Source: an uncultured Clostridium sp.
GTDB taxonomy: Bacteria > Bacillota > Clostridia > TANB77 > CAG-508
DNA length: 17,449 bases
Assembly: GCA_947057875.1 (NCBI GenBank)
Contig: CAMSEX010000010.1
Coordinates: 1 to 17,449 of the forward strand
Direction: 5' to 3'
The notes below the pieces were generated by a model that saw only the letters and a program-made list of their open reading frames with translations, was not told the DNA's origin and did not search any database. The position numbers were made by a program, and so were the translations under genes. This document shows positions 8,306 to 15,960 of the stretch, piece by piece (the stretch's first letter is position 1; each line of letters starts with the position of its first letter).

Positions 8306-9539
8306 TACTTCTTCCTCCTTAAAATCCAGCCTTCATGCACTTCATTTGGCACACGCAAAATTACTTTTTGCTCTGCCTTCCCTGGATTTACTGTGCTAAT
8401 TTCTTCTCCTGTTTCATCATGCCATAAACTCTCTATCGTAAACACAAGTGGCTGAATTTGTCTCGGAATAATTAGTTCCAAACAATCTCCAACAGACAAT
8501 TTATTACGAATTTCAATCAAAACTTTTTCGTCTTCTAAAGCTCGAATTACTTTTCCACCAAACTCATAATCGCTATTATATTGGCGACCTAAATAATCTT
8601 GAAAATCTGTATTTTCTCGATCATTAAAATAAAAAGTCGTCAGCCCACGTGTTTTGGTTTTTTCTAATTCTTTCAAATACGTTTCAGCATCATAATTTTC
8701 TGGATTTTTCTCAATCGCATCTATCGCGTTTCGGTAAGCGTTCACTACACTTGCCACATAATATTCTGTTTTCAATCTACCTTCAATTTTTAGGCTGTCC
8801 ACACCCATTGCCATAATTTCTGGCAATTCTTTTATCAAGCACAAATCTTTAGAAGAAAAAATATAAGTTCCCTTTTCATCTGTTTCTACTGGCATTAATT
8901 CTCCTAGACGATTTTTATCTTCGGCATATAAATTAAAAGCCCAACGACATGTTTGCGCACAATCCCCAAGGTTTCCGTGAACGATTAGCTAAAAATTCGC
9001 TCAAGAAACAACGTCCCGAATAGCCAAAACATAGTGCACCATGCACAAACATCTCAATGCTCAAATCTTCTGGTTTATTCTCCATAATTTCTTGAATTTG
9101 CTTTTTATTCAATTCTCTTCCCAAAATCACTCGTTTTGCACCATTTTTATGCCAAAAATTACACGTATGATAACTGACTGTATTGGCTTGCGTGCTAATA
9201 TGTACTTCGCAATCTGGCGCATATTGTTTAACAACATCAACCACGCCACCATCTGAAACAATAATACCATCAATCTTTAAATCATTTAACATTTTAGCTT
9301 GCTCTTTAATCTCCTCATACGTTTCATCCCAAGCAAAAATATTAATTGCTACATATACTTTTTTGGAAATCGAATGTGCATATTCTACTGTTTTCACCAA
9401 ATCGTCTTCCGTTACTTCAGAACGCGAACGGAGTGATAATTTAGGTGTTCCACAATAGATGGCGTCTGCACCATACAAAAATGCCACTTTTGCTTTTTCA
9501 AAAGAACCGAGCAGGCGCCAATAATTCAACTTTTTTCAT
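8305..9539 (-). CDS. U32-family protein (TrhP/YegQ/PrtC-like) whose reading needs two +1 shifts at CGG
   Basis: U32 proteins with this architecture are iron-sulfur enzymes; TrhP-type members hydroxylate U34 of tRNAs, while others are annotated as collagenase-like peptidases. The ATG at 9537-9539 follows GAGGA nine bases upstream and encodes MKKVELLAPA, then meets CGG (9507-9509). Skipping its C gives GSFEKAKVAFLYGADAIY. The second CGG (8975-8977) follows FLANRS; skipping its C gives GNLGDCAQTCRW and runs to the TAA at 8305. The joined product is 410 residues, the usual family length, with cluster cysteines C170, C177, C193 and C197. Read without shifts, the gene stops after 13 codons. Outside the two sites the sequence is fully conserved in character, which argues against decay. 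A frameshifted pseudogene or assembly errors are the alternatives. It is the first gene after the promoter at 9573-9601. Confidence 0.85.
8972..8980 (-). other. CGG +1 frameshift site 2 (U32 gene)
   Basis: The coding strand reads TCA CGG AAA. The unshifted frame ends in a TAA at 8933-8935, after a short non-conserved tail. Dropping the C (base 8977) gives TCA GGA AAC, and the protein continues as SGNLGDCAQTCRW, restoring the second pair of conserved cysteines. Deleting one of the three As would also restore the frame, so the exact slip point comes from the shared CGG and not from this site alone. Confidence 0.78.
9504..9512 (-). other. CGG +1 frameshift site 1 (U32 gene, codon 11)
   Basis: The coding strand reads GCT CGG TTC in the start frame, which would reach TGA two codons later. 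Dropping the C (base 9509) gives GCT GGT TCT, so LLAPA continues as LLAPAGSFEK, the conserved N-terminal motif of U32 proteins. The glycine here is a hallmark residue of the family. No Shine-Dalgarno-like stimulator is visible just upstream. Confidence 0.8.
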
Positions 9540-9572
9540 GATATTTTTCCTCTTTTATTATTTCTATTTGCC

Positions 9573-9601
9573 ATTATAACATTAATTTTTGAAATTTTCA
9601 A
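9573..9601 (-). promoter_or_regulatory. Sigma-A promoter with extended -10 for the U32-rlmN-kinase run
   Basis: On the coding strand, TTGAAA (9596-9601) is followed by a 17-base spacer and TATAAT (9573-9578), with TG one base before the -10 (extended -10). This is a near-consensus housekeeping promoter. It lies in the 65-base gap between the rhamnosidase-like gene and the U32 ATG, leaving a leader of roughly 25-30 bases with a GAGGA site. It could drive everything down to nth, since no terminator is seen further along. Confidence 0.7.
9589..9601 (-). repeat. Short inverted repeat overlapping the -35 element
   Basis: The coding strand reads TTGAAA-A-TTTCAA, two 6-base arms around one base. 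One arm is the -35 hexamer itself. It may be a repressor-binding site or simply an AT-rich coincidence; it is too weak to act as a terminator. Confidence 0.35.
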
Positions 9602-9604
9602 CCA

Positions 9605-11968
9605 TTATTTTGAGCAAAACTCATAGGCTCCATTTTCTACATAAAAATAAATATACTTTTCGTCTTCAGAGTCATAAGAAATTTTCTTATTTTTCTTTGT
9701 TTTTCCATTTTGGTAAAGTACTTCATTTCCCCATAAAATTTCTGGGTTATTTGACATTTTTTCAATGGCTATTTTTGTTTTAGTTGGCAAATCAACTTTC
9801 AAGGTAAGCTCATTTTCTGACTTTTCAACTTCTAATTGGATATTTCCTTTTATCGTTGTAACTGCACTTTTTATTTTGCTTAAATTGCCAAAATTTGGTT
9901 TGACTGAAATCACATCATAACCTTTTTCTAATGGCTCAATTCCTGCAAAATATTTTGACATAATAATGAGTGGTCCACCTGCCCAAGCATGATTCTTAGT
10001 AGCAATTTCAGGATTCCAATTTTCCCAAAGTGTAGAACAACTCTCTTTTCCATTGACCATTTCGTCATATCGCTTTTGAATACGCTCTTGCGCTTCTTCT
10101 ATTTTTCCCATTTCACACAATGCTTGTAAAATATATTTTTCCATGTAAACAGTACATTCAAAAGAATTTTTCAAAATATCTGAAATAGTTTCATGTTTAT
10201 CGCTATCTGCCAAACCAGAAATCACAGCAATGGCATTGGCTCTCTCATCAATGTAATCACAATCTGCTGTTTTATAACCTTTATCTGTCCATAATTTCTG
10301 ATAATTTTCCTTCAAATTGCTAAGACGTTTTTCAAAATCTTGTGTATCTTCCTCGTATCCCAAAATTTCTGCCATTTGGCAAGTTTGGTTCATTGCTAAA
10401 TAATACCAAGCATTTTCTAACGCTTCATAGTCCACATTTCCGCTCGAATCGCCCCATTCCCAAATCGGATATGAAACACTACTATGTACCAATCCACTCT
10501 CTTCCTTCACATACCACAAATTTAAATAATCTTTTATATGTGGATATACAAATTCTAAAAATTCTGTTTTTCCTGTATATTCATAATAATCATACATAGC
10601 ATTAATGCCTGCTAGCATTTGTGTTGGCAAATGCAAAAGGTCATCTGAATTTGGAACAACTGTTAGCAAAATATTGTCTTCTCGTTTCCAACCTATCGTT
10701 GTCCTAACTGCCTTTTCATACAAATCATACGCTTTTGTATCAAGCGCATACATGGCTTCTAGCATTTCGGTACTCGTATCGCCAAACCACTGCGCACGTT
10801 CGCGATTTGGACAATCCATATAACTATCTCTCATATTAACATACAAGGTTCGATTTGCCATTTTCCATAATTTATTAAAAAATTCTTCATTACACTCAAA
10901 ATTTCCCGTCATTTCTGCATCATATCCAGTCTCACGATACCCTAAGCTGATAATTTTTACACCAGCTGGAATTTCATAATAAACTGTTTCTCCATTCATC
11001 CAAGCAAGAGACTCAAATTCTTGCTCGCCTTCTTTTGTAAGATAGGTGCATTTTACAGAATCTCCACTAACATCTTCATAAAAATCTGTTTTGATGGTAA
11101 TTTTCTTATCTTTTTCAGCTTCAATTTTTAAATATGGTGTAAATTGTGCATTATATGGAATTTTCAAAGCCAATTTTTCTTTCTTTTTAGTTGTATAACC
11201 TTGATAATCTGCCATATTTTCATATTCTTTTAAACCATAATCTTTAAATTGTGGAATTTCTCGTTCAATTAATTCTCCCCAAGGCTCACTTCCTGCAACA
11301 TTTAAAACTGTACTATTAACCCAGCTAGAATCATCAAAATCTGGTTTATACCAATTTTCATTTGCCAAATTAGCATCATAATAAACATTGTACTCAATCA
11401 AGCGTTTATTGGGTCTTAACTCATCTTGCAAATACGCTTGATTTTTTGCTACTTTCCAAGTTTCATTGCTGACTAAATAATTATCTCCAATTTTGGCTTG
11501 AAACAACAAAGCTCCTTGTCCACTCGAATTATGAGAATAGCTAATATCGCCCCAATACCAAACAAGAATTGCAATTGTATTTTTTCCTTCTTTTAAAGAA
11601 TCGCTCAAATCCACCTCATCATAATACATAGAATTCCTCGTTTGTCCACGTTTTAAGCCACCTTCACGAACTACCATTTCTCCATTAATATAAAGCCAAT
11701 ATTTTGAATCAACTGCAATTTGAGCAACTACATTTTCCAAATCTTTTTGTTTCAAATCTACCGTTTTTCGAAAACACATCCATTGATTATTTTCTGTTGT
11801 GCCATCCCAAATATAGTTTCCATGCCATTCTACTGGCTCTTTTTTAACCGCCTCAGACGAAATTTCTTGTACTTCTTTTGCTGTTTTATTGTTTGTCTTC
11901 TTCACCAAAAATATGGCAAGTACAATTCCTATCACTACCATTATAATTATGATGATTTTGCGTTTCAT
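9605..11968 (-). CDS. Membrane-anchored GH78 alpha-L-rhamnosidase-like glycosidase
   Basis: Glycoside hydrolase removing terminal alpha-L-rhamnose from polysaccharides or glycosides. Residues 4-22 form one N-terminal hydrophobic helix without a clear cleavage site, so the enzyme is probably anchored outside the cell. Residues about 45-340 are beta-sandwich domains. The (alpha/alpha)6 catalytic barrel contains DCPNRERAQWFGD (D385, E390, D397) and CSTLWENW (E649) followed by KNHAWAGG, matching the conserved acidic positions of GH78. A C-terminal beta domain follows (about 690-787). The length of 787 residues fits a single-chain family member. The start is preceded by GGGGGAC. It lies 37 bases after the SGNH gene and in the same direction, suggesting that it trims the glycan modified by this cluster; that link is inference. 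Confidence 0.85.
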   Translation of the reverse strand: MKRKIIIIIMVVIGIVLAIFLVKKTNNKTAKEVQEISSEAVKKEPVEWHGNYIWDGTTENNQWMCFRKTVDLKQKDLENVVAQIAVDSKYWLYINGEMVVREGGLKRGQTRNSMYYDEVDLSDSLKEGKNTIAILVWYWGDISYSHNSSGQGALLFQAKIGDNYLVSNETWKVAKNQAYLQDELRPNKRLIEYNVYYDANLANENWYKPDFDDSSWVNSTVLNVAGSEPWGELIEREIPQFKDYGLKEYENMADYQGYTTKKKEKLALKIPYNAQFTPYLKIEAEKDKKITIKTDFYEDVSGDSVKCTYLTKEGEQEFESLAWMNGETVYYEIPAGVKIISLGYRETGYDAEMTGNFECNEEFFNKLWKMANRTLYVNMRDSYMDCPNRERAQWFGDTSTEMLEAMYALDTKAYDLYEKAVRTTIGWKREDNILLTVVPNSDDLLHLPTQMLAGINAMYDYYEYTGKTEFLEFVYPHIKDYLNLWYVKEESGLVHSSVSYPIWEWGDSSGNVDYEALENAWYYLAMNQTCQMAEILGYEEDTQDFEKRLSNLKENYQKLWTDKGYKTADCDYIDERANAIAVISGLADSDKHETISDILKNSFECTVYMEKYILQALCEMGKIEEAQERIQKRYDEMVNGKESCSTLWENWNPEIATKNHAWAGGPLIIMSKYFAGIEPLEKGYDVISVKPNFGNLSKIKSAVTTIKGNIQLEVEKSENELTLKVDLPTKTKIAIEKMSNNPEILWGNEVLYQNGKTKKNKKISYDSEDEKYIYFYVENGAYEFCSK

Positions 11969-12005
11969 TTTTTGTCCCCCAACTAATTTATATTATATAT
12001 TGCAC

Positions 12006-13466
12006 TTATTCTATTCCTAATACTTTGAAAATTCTTTCTGCAATAATTTTCATGCCTTCATTATTTGGATGAAATGCCTCTTCTCTAGTTCCTACCGTAA
12101 TATCTTCTCCTTTTGTACCAGTTCTTTTTTCTCCAATATGTGATTGATACTGCTCGGTTACTAAATCTGTAATATTGATAAAATCAATTCCATATTTTTC
12201 ACATATGGTTGGTATCATAGCTAGTCGTTCTTCATTGATAAACCACATTGCTACCCAAATCATTTTTGCATTTGGCGAATGCTCTTTCACTTTTTCAATC
12301 ATCTCGATAGCACTTTGTTCAAAACTTTCTGTTGGAACGCAATTGTCCCCTAATTGAAAAATCACTAAATCTTGATTAGAAATTAAATCCTCAGTAAAAT
12401 GTTCATTTAACCAATCTGTTCTACTCGAAATAATACGATTTTCCTCCCAATCAATCGCACTAATACGGTTCATATTAAGACTTTCATATTTCTGTTTCAA
12501 CTTTTGCTCTAGCAAATAATAATAATCATGTTCTTTGTCTGTTGCTGCCATACCAATTCCGCCCTTTTCAAGTGTGATACTATTGCCAATTACAAGAGCA
12601 TGATATGCATTTTCTCCCTTTTCGTATGGCATCATATCTTTTAGCTTTTGTGCCAAAATTGGCATAATTAACTGATAACCTGCATCGTTAATATGAATCC
12701 AATCTTCTTGTTTATACGTATTTCCTGTTCCTGTAAAATTTTGCGCTAAATCCAAATATTCGATATTCCACTTTGCACACATTTTCTGGACTTCTGCAAA
12801 AAATGTATCTCGTCTAAGTTTAATTTCATTTCTTGCGTTTTCGTCATCTGTTAAATGAGAAATGGTTTCGTTGTCTAACAAAAATGGTTGTACATAACAA
12901 ATTGGGGTATCAGGCAATTCTTTTTTCAATTTTTCTACTACTGCTTCTAAATCTGCTATTACGCTTTCTCCTTGCGTTGCCCCTTCTATCTCTTGATTGA
13001 CTAGACCAATTTCTTTTTGTAAATCACGATTTAGAAAACCTAATGCATATCCCATAATATCATTAGCGCCACCATCTAATACAACAATTTCTGGTTTTGA
13101 TTCTCCTGTCAAATTTTCAACCTGATTGAACATAATGATATTATCTGTTCCAGTATTACTGGTAATCGTGCTACCGCTTTTAGAGGCATCATTCATCATG
13201 GTATTTGGCAATTCTAAAGATAGATAATTCATAAATCCACCTTTTTCGTTTCCATAGCCTTTGATTAAAGAATCGCCTAAAAATCCAATCGTTTTGCCAT
13301 CTAAAGAAACTCTCTTTTGTTGGTTGATTTCTTGATTTTCTTGTGTATTTGAAACTGTTTCCACAATATCTGCATTTTTAGTTTCATTTTGTTCCTGACC
13401 AATTTCGATATGCCAAGCAAACCAAACAACTACAATAACTACTAAAATTCCAATAATTTTCTTCAT
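12006..13466 (-). CDS. Membrane-anchored protein with two SGNH/GDSL hydrolase domains
   Basis: A 486-residue protein with an N-terminal membrane anchor (about 3-19) and an Asn/Glu/Gln-rich linker to about 50. The first SGNH domain (about 55-280) has GDSL (catalytic S66), GGAND (132-136) and the DxxH pair in DWIH (D255, H258). The second domain (about 288-484) has GNS (S296), GDN (373-375) and a His in EAFH (H466), with Glu463 where Asp is usual. Such domains act as esterases or O-acyltransferases on sugars. The position right after an MBOAT acyltransferase gene matches AlgI/AlgX- or DltB/DltD-like pairings, in which the SGNH protein completes acyl transfer outside the membrane. The coding sequence GAGGAGA precedes the ATG. 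There is a 77-base gap to the MBOAT gene with no convincing terminator. Confidence 0.85.
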   Translation of the reverse strand: MKKIIGILVVIVVVWFAWHIEIGQEQNETKNADIVETVSNTQENQEINQQKRVSLDGKTIGFLGDSLIKGYGNEKGGFMNYLSLELPNTMMNDASKSGSTITSNTGTDNIIMFNQVENLTGESKPEIVVLDGGANDIMGYALGFLNRDLQKEIGLVNQEIEGATQGESVIADLEAVVEKLKKELPDTPICYVQPFLLDNETISHLTDDENARNEIKLRRDTFFAEVQKMCAKWNIEYLDLAQNFTGTGNTYKQEDWIHINDAGYQLIMPILAQKLKDMMPYEKGENAYHALVIGNSITLEKGGIGMAATDKEHDYYYLLEQKLKQKYESLNMNRISAIDWEENRIISSRTDWLNEHFTEDLISNQDLVIFQLGDNCVPTESFEQSAIEMIEKVKEHSPNAKMIWVAMWFINEERLAMIPTICEKYGIDFINITDLVTEQYQSHIGEKRTGTKGEDITVGTREEAFHPNNEGMKIIAERIFKVLGIE

Positions 13467-13543
13467 AAAATCTCCTCGTCTTTAAAAATATCGAGTTTTT
13501 ACAATCCTAAGTTATCCATAACACTCTATCTTGCAACGCTAAC

Positions 13544-15113
13544 TTAAAATTGAAAATACAAAAATTCCTGCGCCTTTCCACCTGCTAACATAATCACTGC
13601 AAACATGGTAACACTATAAATACTCCAACGAATAATAAATGGCACTTTTCTGAATTTTTCATAAATATCTATTTTACAAATTGTCAAAATGTCAAGAATT
13701 AGCAAGATCACAATTCCAATTGCAGCACAAACAATACTTTCTTGCTTCATGTTCATAATGATTTTATAACCATCAAAATTATTTTTGAACATATTTGTAA
13801 ACATTTGCATTGCTTCGCCGAAGCTCCCCTGTGCAAAATAAAAAATAACCTACAAGGACTAAACAAAATGTTCTCAAAATCTGAAAAGCTCCATAAATTT
13901 TTGTTTTTACAAAAGGCGCAAATGTTTCATGAAATTTGTCATAAACTGGAGTAAGCAAGGTTGAAACAATAATAATACAACCATGATACATTCCATATAA
14001 AATAAATCCCCAAGTTGAACCATGCCAAAAACCAATCAAAATCCATAAAATAGCTAAAGCAAAAACAGTTGGCAAATGATTTGCTAAATATTTATTTTTG
14101 TCCTTAAAATACTTTCTGATTTTTTGTGCAAAATTTCCACGCAGAATTGGATAATAAACATAATCTCTAAACCACGCTCCTAACGAAATATGCCATCTTC
14201 TCCAATATTCTGCAATCGATTTTGAAAAGTAAGGTGCATCAAAATTCTCAGCAATGCGAATTCCTAACATCTTTGAGCAACCAATCGCAATATCCATATA
14301 ACCTGAAAAATCAGCATATAATTGAATCGCATAAAACACAATGGCAATCAAAATATTAATTCCATAATATTGATCAAGATTTGTGATAACAATACCAACA
14401 ATTTCTGCTAATTTATCTGCAATTAACATTTTTTTTATCACACCAATGACAATTCTTGTAGCACCTTGTACTGCATTTTCATAATCGAATTTTTTACCCT
14501 CAAATAAATCTTTTGATAAATCACTATATTTGTCCATTGGACCTTGCAAAATATGCGGAAAATATGAAACAAACAAAAAATATTTCAAAAAATTTCTCTC
14601 TGCTGGATATTCGCCTCTGTAAACATCAATCGCATAGCCAATACTCATAAAAGTATAAAATGAAATGCCAAGTGGTAAAATAAATTTCCACATTGGACTT
14701 TCAAAACTAAAATGAAATACATTTGCAATTGCCGAAATATTTTCCAGCACAAAACCTGTATATTTCATTACAAGTAACATCGAAAGCGTTCCTAAAATCG
14801 TAAATGCCATCACTACTCTTTGGCGTCTTTCCATTTTAGCTTGATATTTCTTTCTCTCTTCTTTGCCTAGATTTGCTTTGTTTTCTTTTAAATATGTAGC
14901 TTGCCTTTGAGCAATTTTATCAACAATGATAGCTCCTAAATACGTAATCAAACTTGCCGCAAGTACAAAAACTGCATATTTGACAGAAGCACATAAATAA
15001 AAGTAAATACTAGCTGCCAACAAAACAAGCCATTGCAGTTTTCTTGGCACAATATAGTAAGCCAAGAAAACTAGGCAAAAAAACACCAAAAACTTTAGAG
15101 TTGTAAAAATCAT
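13544..15113 (-). CDS. MBOAT-family membrane O-acyltransferase (AlgI/DltB-like), read through a +1 shift at CGG
   Basis: Multi-pass membrane enzyme that moves acyl groups to exported glycans. Frame 1 (ATG at 15113) encodes the MBOAT core, including YADFSGYMDIAIGCSKMLG (266-284), EYWRRWHISLGAWFRDY (302-318) and the catalytic histidine in FWHG (H364). After 431 codons it reaches CGG (13818-13820). Unshifted, it ends 13 residues later in a non-family tail. Dropping the C gives LGEAMQMF, which aligns without gaps to the usual family segment ending in SLGEAL, and continues for 91 residues with two more helices to a terminal YFQF typical of clostridial homologues. The total is 522 residues. The ATG overlaps the ACP stop (ATGA) and has GGAGGA upstream. 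A pseudogene or sequencing error is the alternative. Confidence 0.85.
13814..13829 (-). other. CGG +1 frameshift site 3 (MBOAT gene) with prfB-like context
   Basis: The coding strand reads ACA GGG GAG CTT CGG CGA. Dropping the C of CGG (base 13820) gives CTT GGC GAA GCA, restoring the conserved C-terminus. An SD-like AGGGGAG stands directly before CTT, and CTT precedes the slow codon, as in the prfB +1 shift (AGGGGG, spacer, CTT, TGA). Skipping one G in the GGGG run would also restore the frame, so the precise slip point is an inference. Confidence 0.75.
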
Positions 15114-15352
15114 TCTTTATCCTCCATTATAATATCCACCATTTCGCCAACATTTTTCATGCCAATTACATCTTTCATAGAAAATTTAATATCAAATTCC
15201 TCTTCCACACTAGAAACTAACGTAATATGTGTAAGTGAATCCCAGTCTTCAATATCTGCTGCGCTTGTTGTCTCTGTAACAACAATATTGTCATCTTCAA
15301 AAACCTCTCTAAAAATTTCGTTCAACTTTTCAAAAATTTCCTCTCTTTTCAT
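15110..15352 (-). CDS. Acyl carrier protein (dedicated, DltC-like role)
   Basis: An 80-residue acidic four-helix carrier protein with the phosphopantetheine site DSL (S39) in EDWDSLTH. The ATG overlaps the stop of the acetyltransferase gene (ATGA) and is preceded by AAAGGAGA with 8-base spacing; its own stop overlaps the MBOAT start. Being placed between an FkbH-like activating enzyme and an MBOAT transferase, it most likely carries the acyl group destined for an extracellular glycan and is probably not the fatty-acid ACP. Confidence 0.93.
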   Translation of the reverse strand: MKREEIFEKLNEIFREVFEDDNIVVTETTSAADIEDWDSLTHITLVSSVEEEFDIKFSMKDVIGMKNVGEMVDIIMEDKE

Positions 15353-15960
15353 TTTAAAATCTCCTTTCTTTTTATAAATTTACAATTTTTCTTTATTCTT
15401 TCTTTTCCTGCAATTGCTTCATAAATTTCCATAATCTCATTTATGACAATATCTTGGTGAATCACAAGATTGGAAAACATATAAGGCATATAAACCACAT
15501 CAAAAAGTAGCAAATCAAAATCTAGCTTGTGAAAACCAAGCCTTTCATAAAATTGCTTTCTGTTCTCTCTTAACTTGTTTTCTGTTTCATCTTTTCCCAA
15601 ACCAATTTTTTCAATTTCAATAAAAATTCCAGCACTATCTTTTTCTTGCTCTAACAAATCCTTTAACGAAATCGTGCCAAATCCTCTGCCTTGATATTGA
15701 GGCAAAATTGCAAAATAATCCAAAACAGCATAACCATTTTCTTTTATTTTGTTTAAAATCATGAAACCTACCAATTCTTTATCATGCACAATTTTTATGA
15801 TTTTCATATAACCTCTCAAGCAAGCTATCTCAATCAATTTCAAAGGTTTTCTCTCTTCTTCTGGAAAAATTACACAATAATCATCATAAATTTCTTTTTT
15901 AAATTGCTCTATATCAATATACAACAAAGTGACTTCCATTTCCTTTTTATTTACCACCAT
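15349..15960 (-). CDS. GNAT-family N-acetyltransferase
   Basis: A protein of about 203 residues with the GNAT acetyl-CoA loop QYQGRGFGTISLKDLL and the downstream segment FYERLGFHKLDFD, both standard for the fold. The substrate is unknown; the context suggests modification of the ACP-bound group or of a sugar precursor. I chose the ATG at 15960 (MVVNKKEMEV) because AGAAAGAAG lies just upstream; the in-frame ATG at 15993 has no ribosome binding site, and the one at 15939 has AAGGA too close. With this start it overlaps fkbH by 14 bases. It ends in a Lys-rich tail and overlaps the ACP gene (ATGA). Confidence 0.8.
   Translation of the reverse strand: MVVNKKEMEVTLLYIDIEQFKKEIYDDYCVIFPEEERKPLKLIEIACLRGYMKIIKIVHDKELVGFMILNKIKENGYAVLDYFAILPQYQGRGFGTISLKDLLEQEKDSAGIFIEIEKIGLGKDETENKLRENRKQFYERLGFHKLDFDLLLFDVVYMPYMFSNLVIHQDIVINEIMEIYEAIAGKERIKKNCKFIKRKEILK

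Noticed and set aside
8305..9539. U32 locus as an ordinary pseudogene with two random frameshifts
   Set aside because: The protein is intact apart from two one-base events, both at CGG and both followed by a glycine codon, and the same pattern recurs in the MBOAT gene. Decay would also bring missense changes, stops and deletions, none of which are seen.
13511..13522. Inverted repeat GTTAT-CC-ATAAC between the MBOAT and SGNH genes
   Set aside because: Arms of five AT-rich bases with a two-base loop and no T run are too weak to call an operator or terminator.
8972..13829. Simple sequencing or assembly insertions at the three sites
   Set aside because: Only one site is near a homopolymer of four (GGGG at the MBOAT site), and all three share CGG. 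Errors cannot be fully excluded without reads, especially as an adapter was left in the contig, but they do not explain the codon-specific pattern or the lack of any other in-frame CGG.
13824..13829. MBOAT shift caused by slippage in the GGGG run and not at CGG
   Set aside because: It would also give a family-like sequence (TGSFGEAM), so it remains possible, but CGG lies six bases further on and matches the other two sites, making CGG the more economical explanation.
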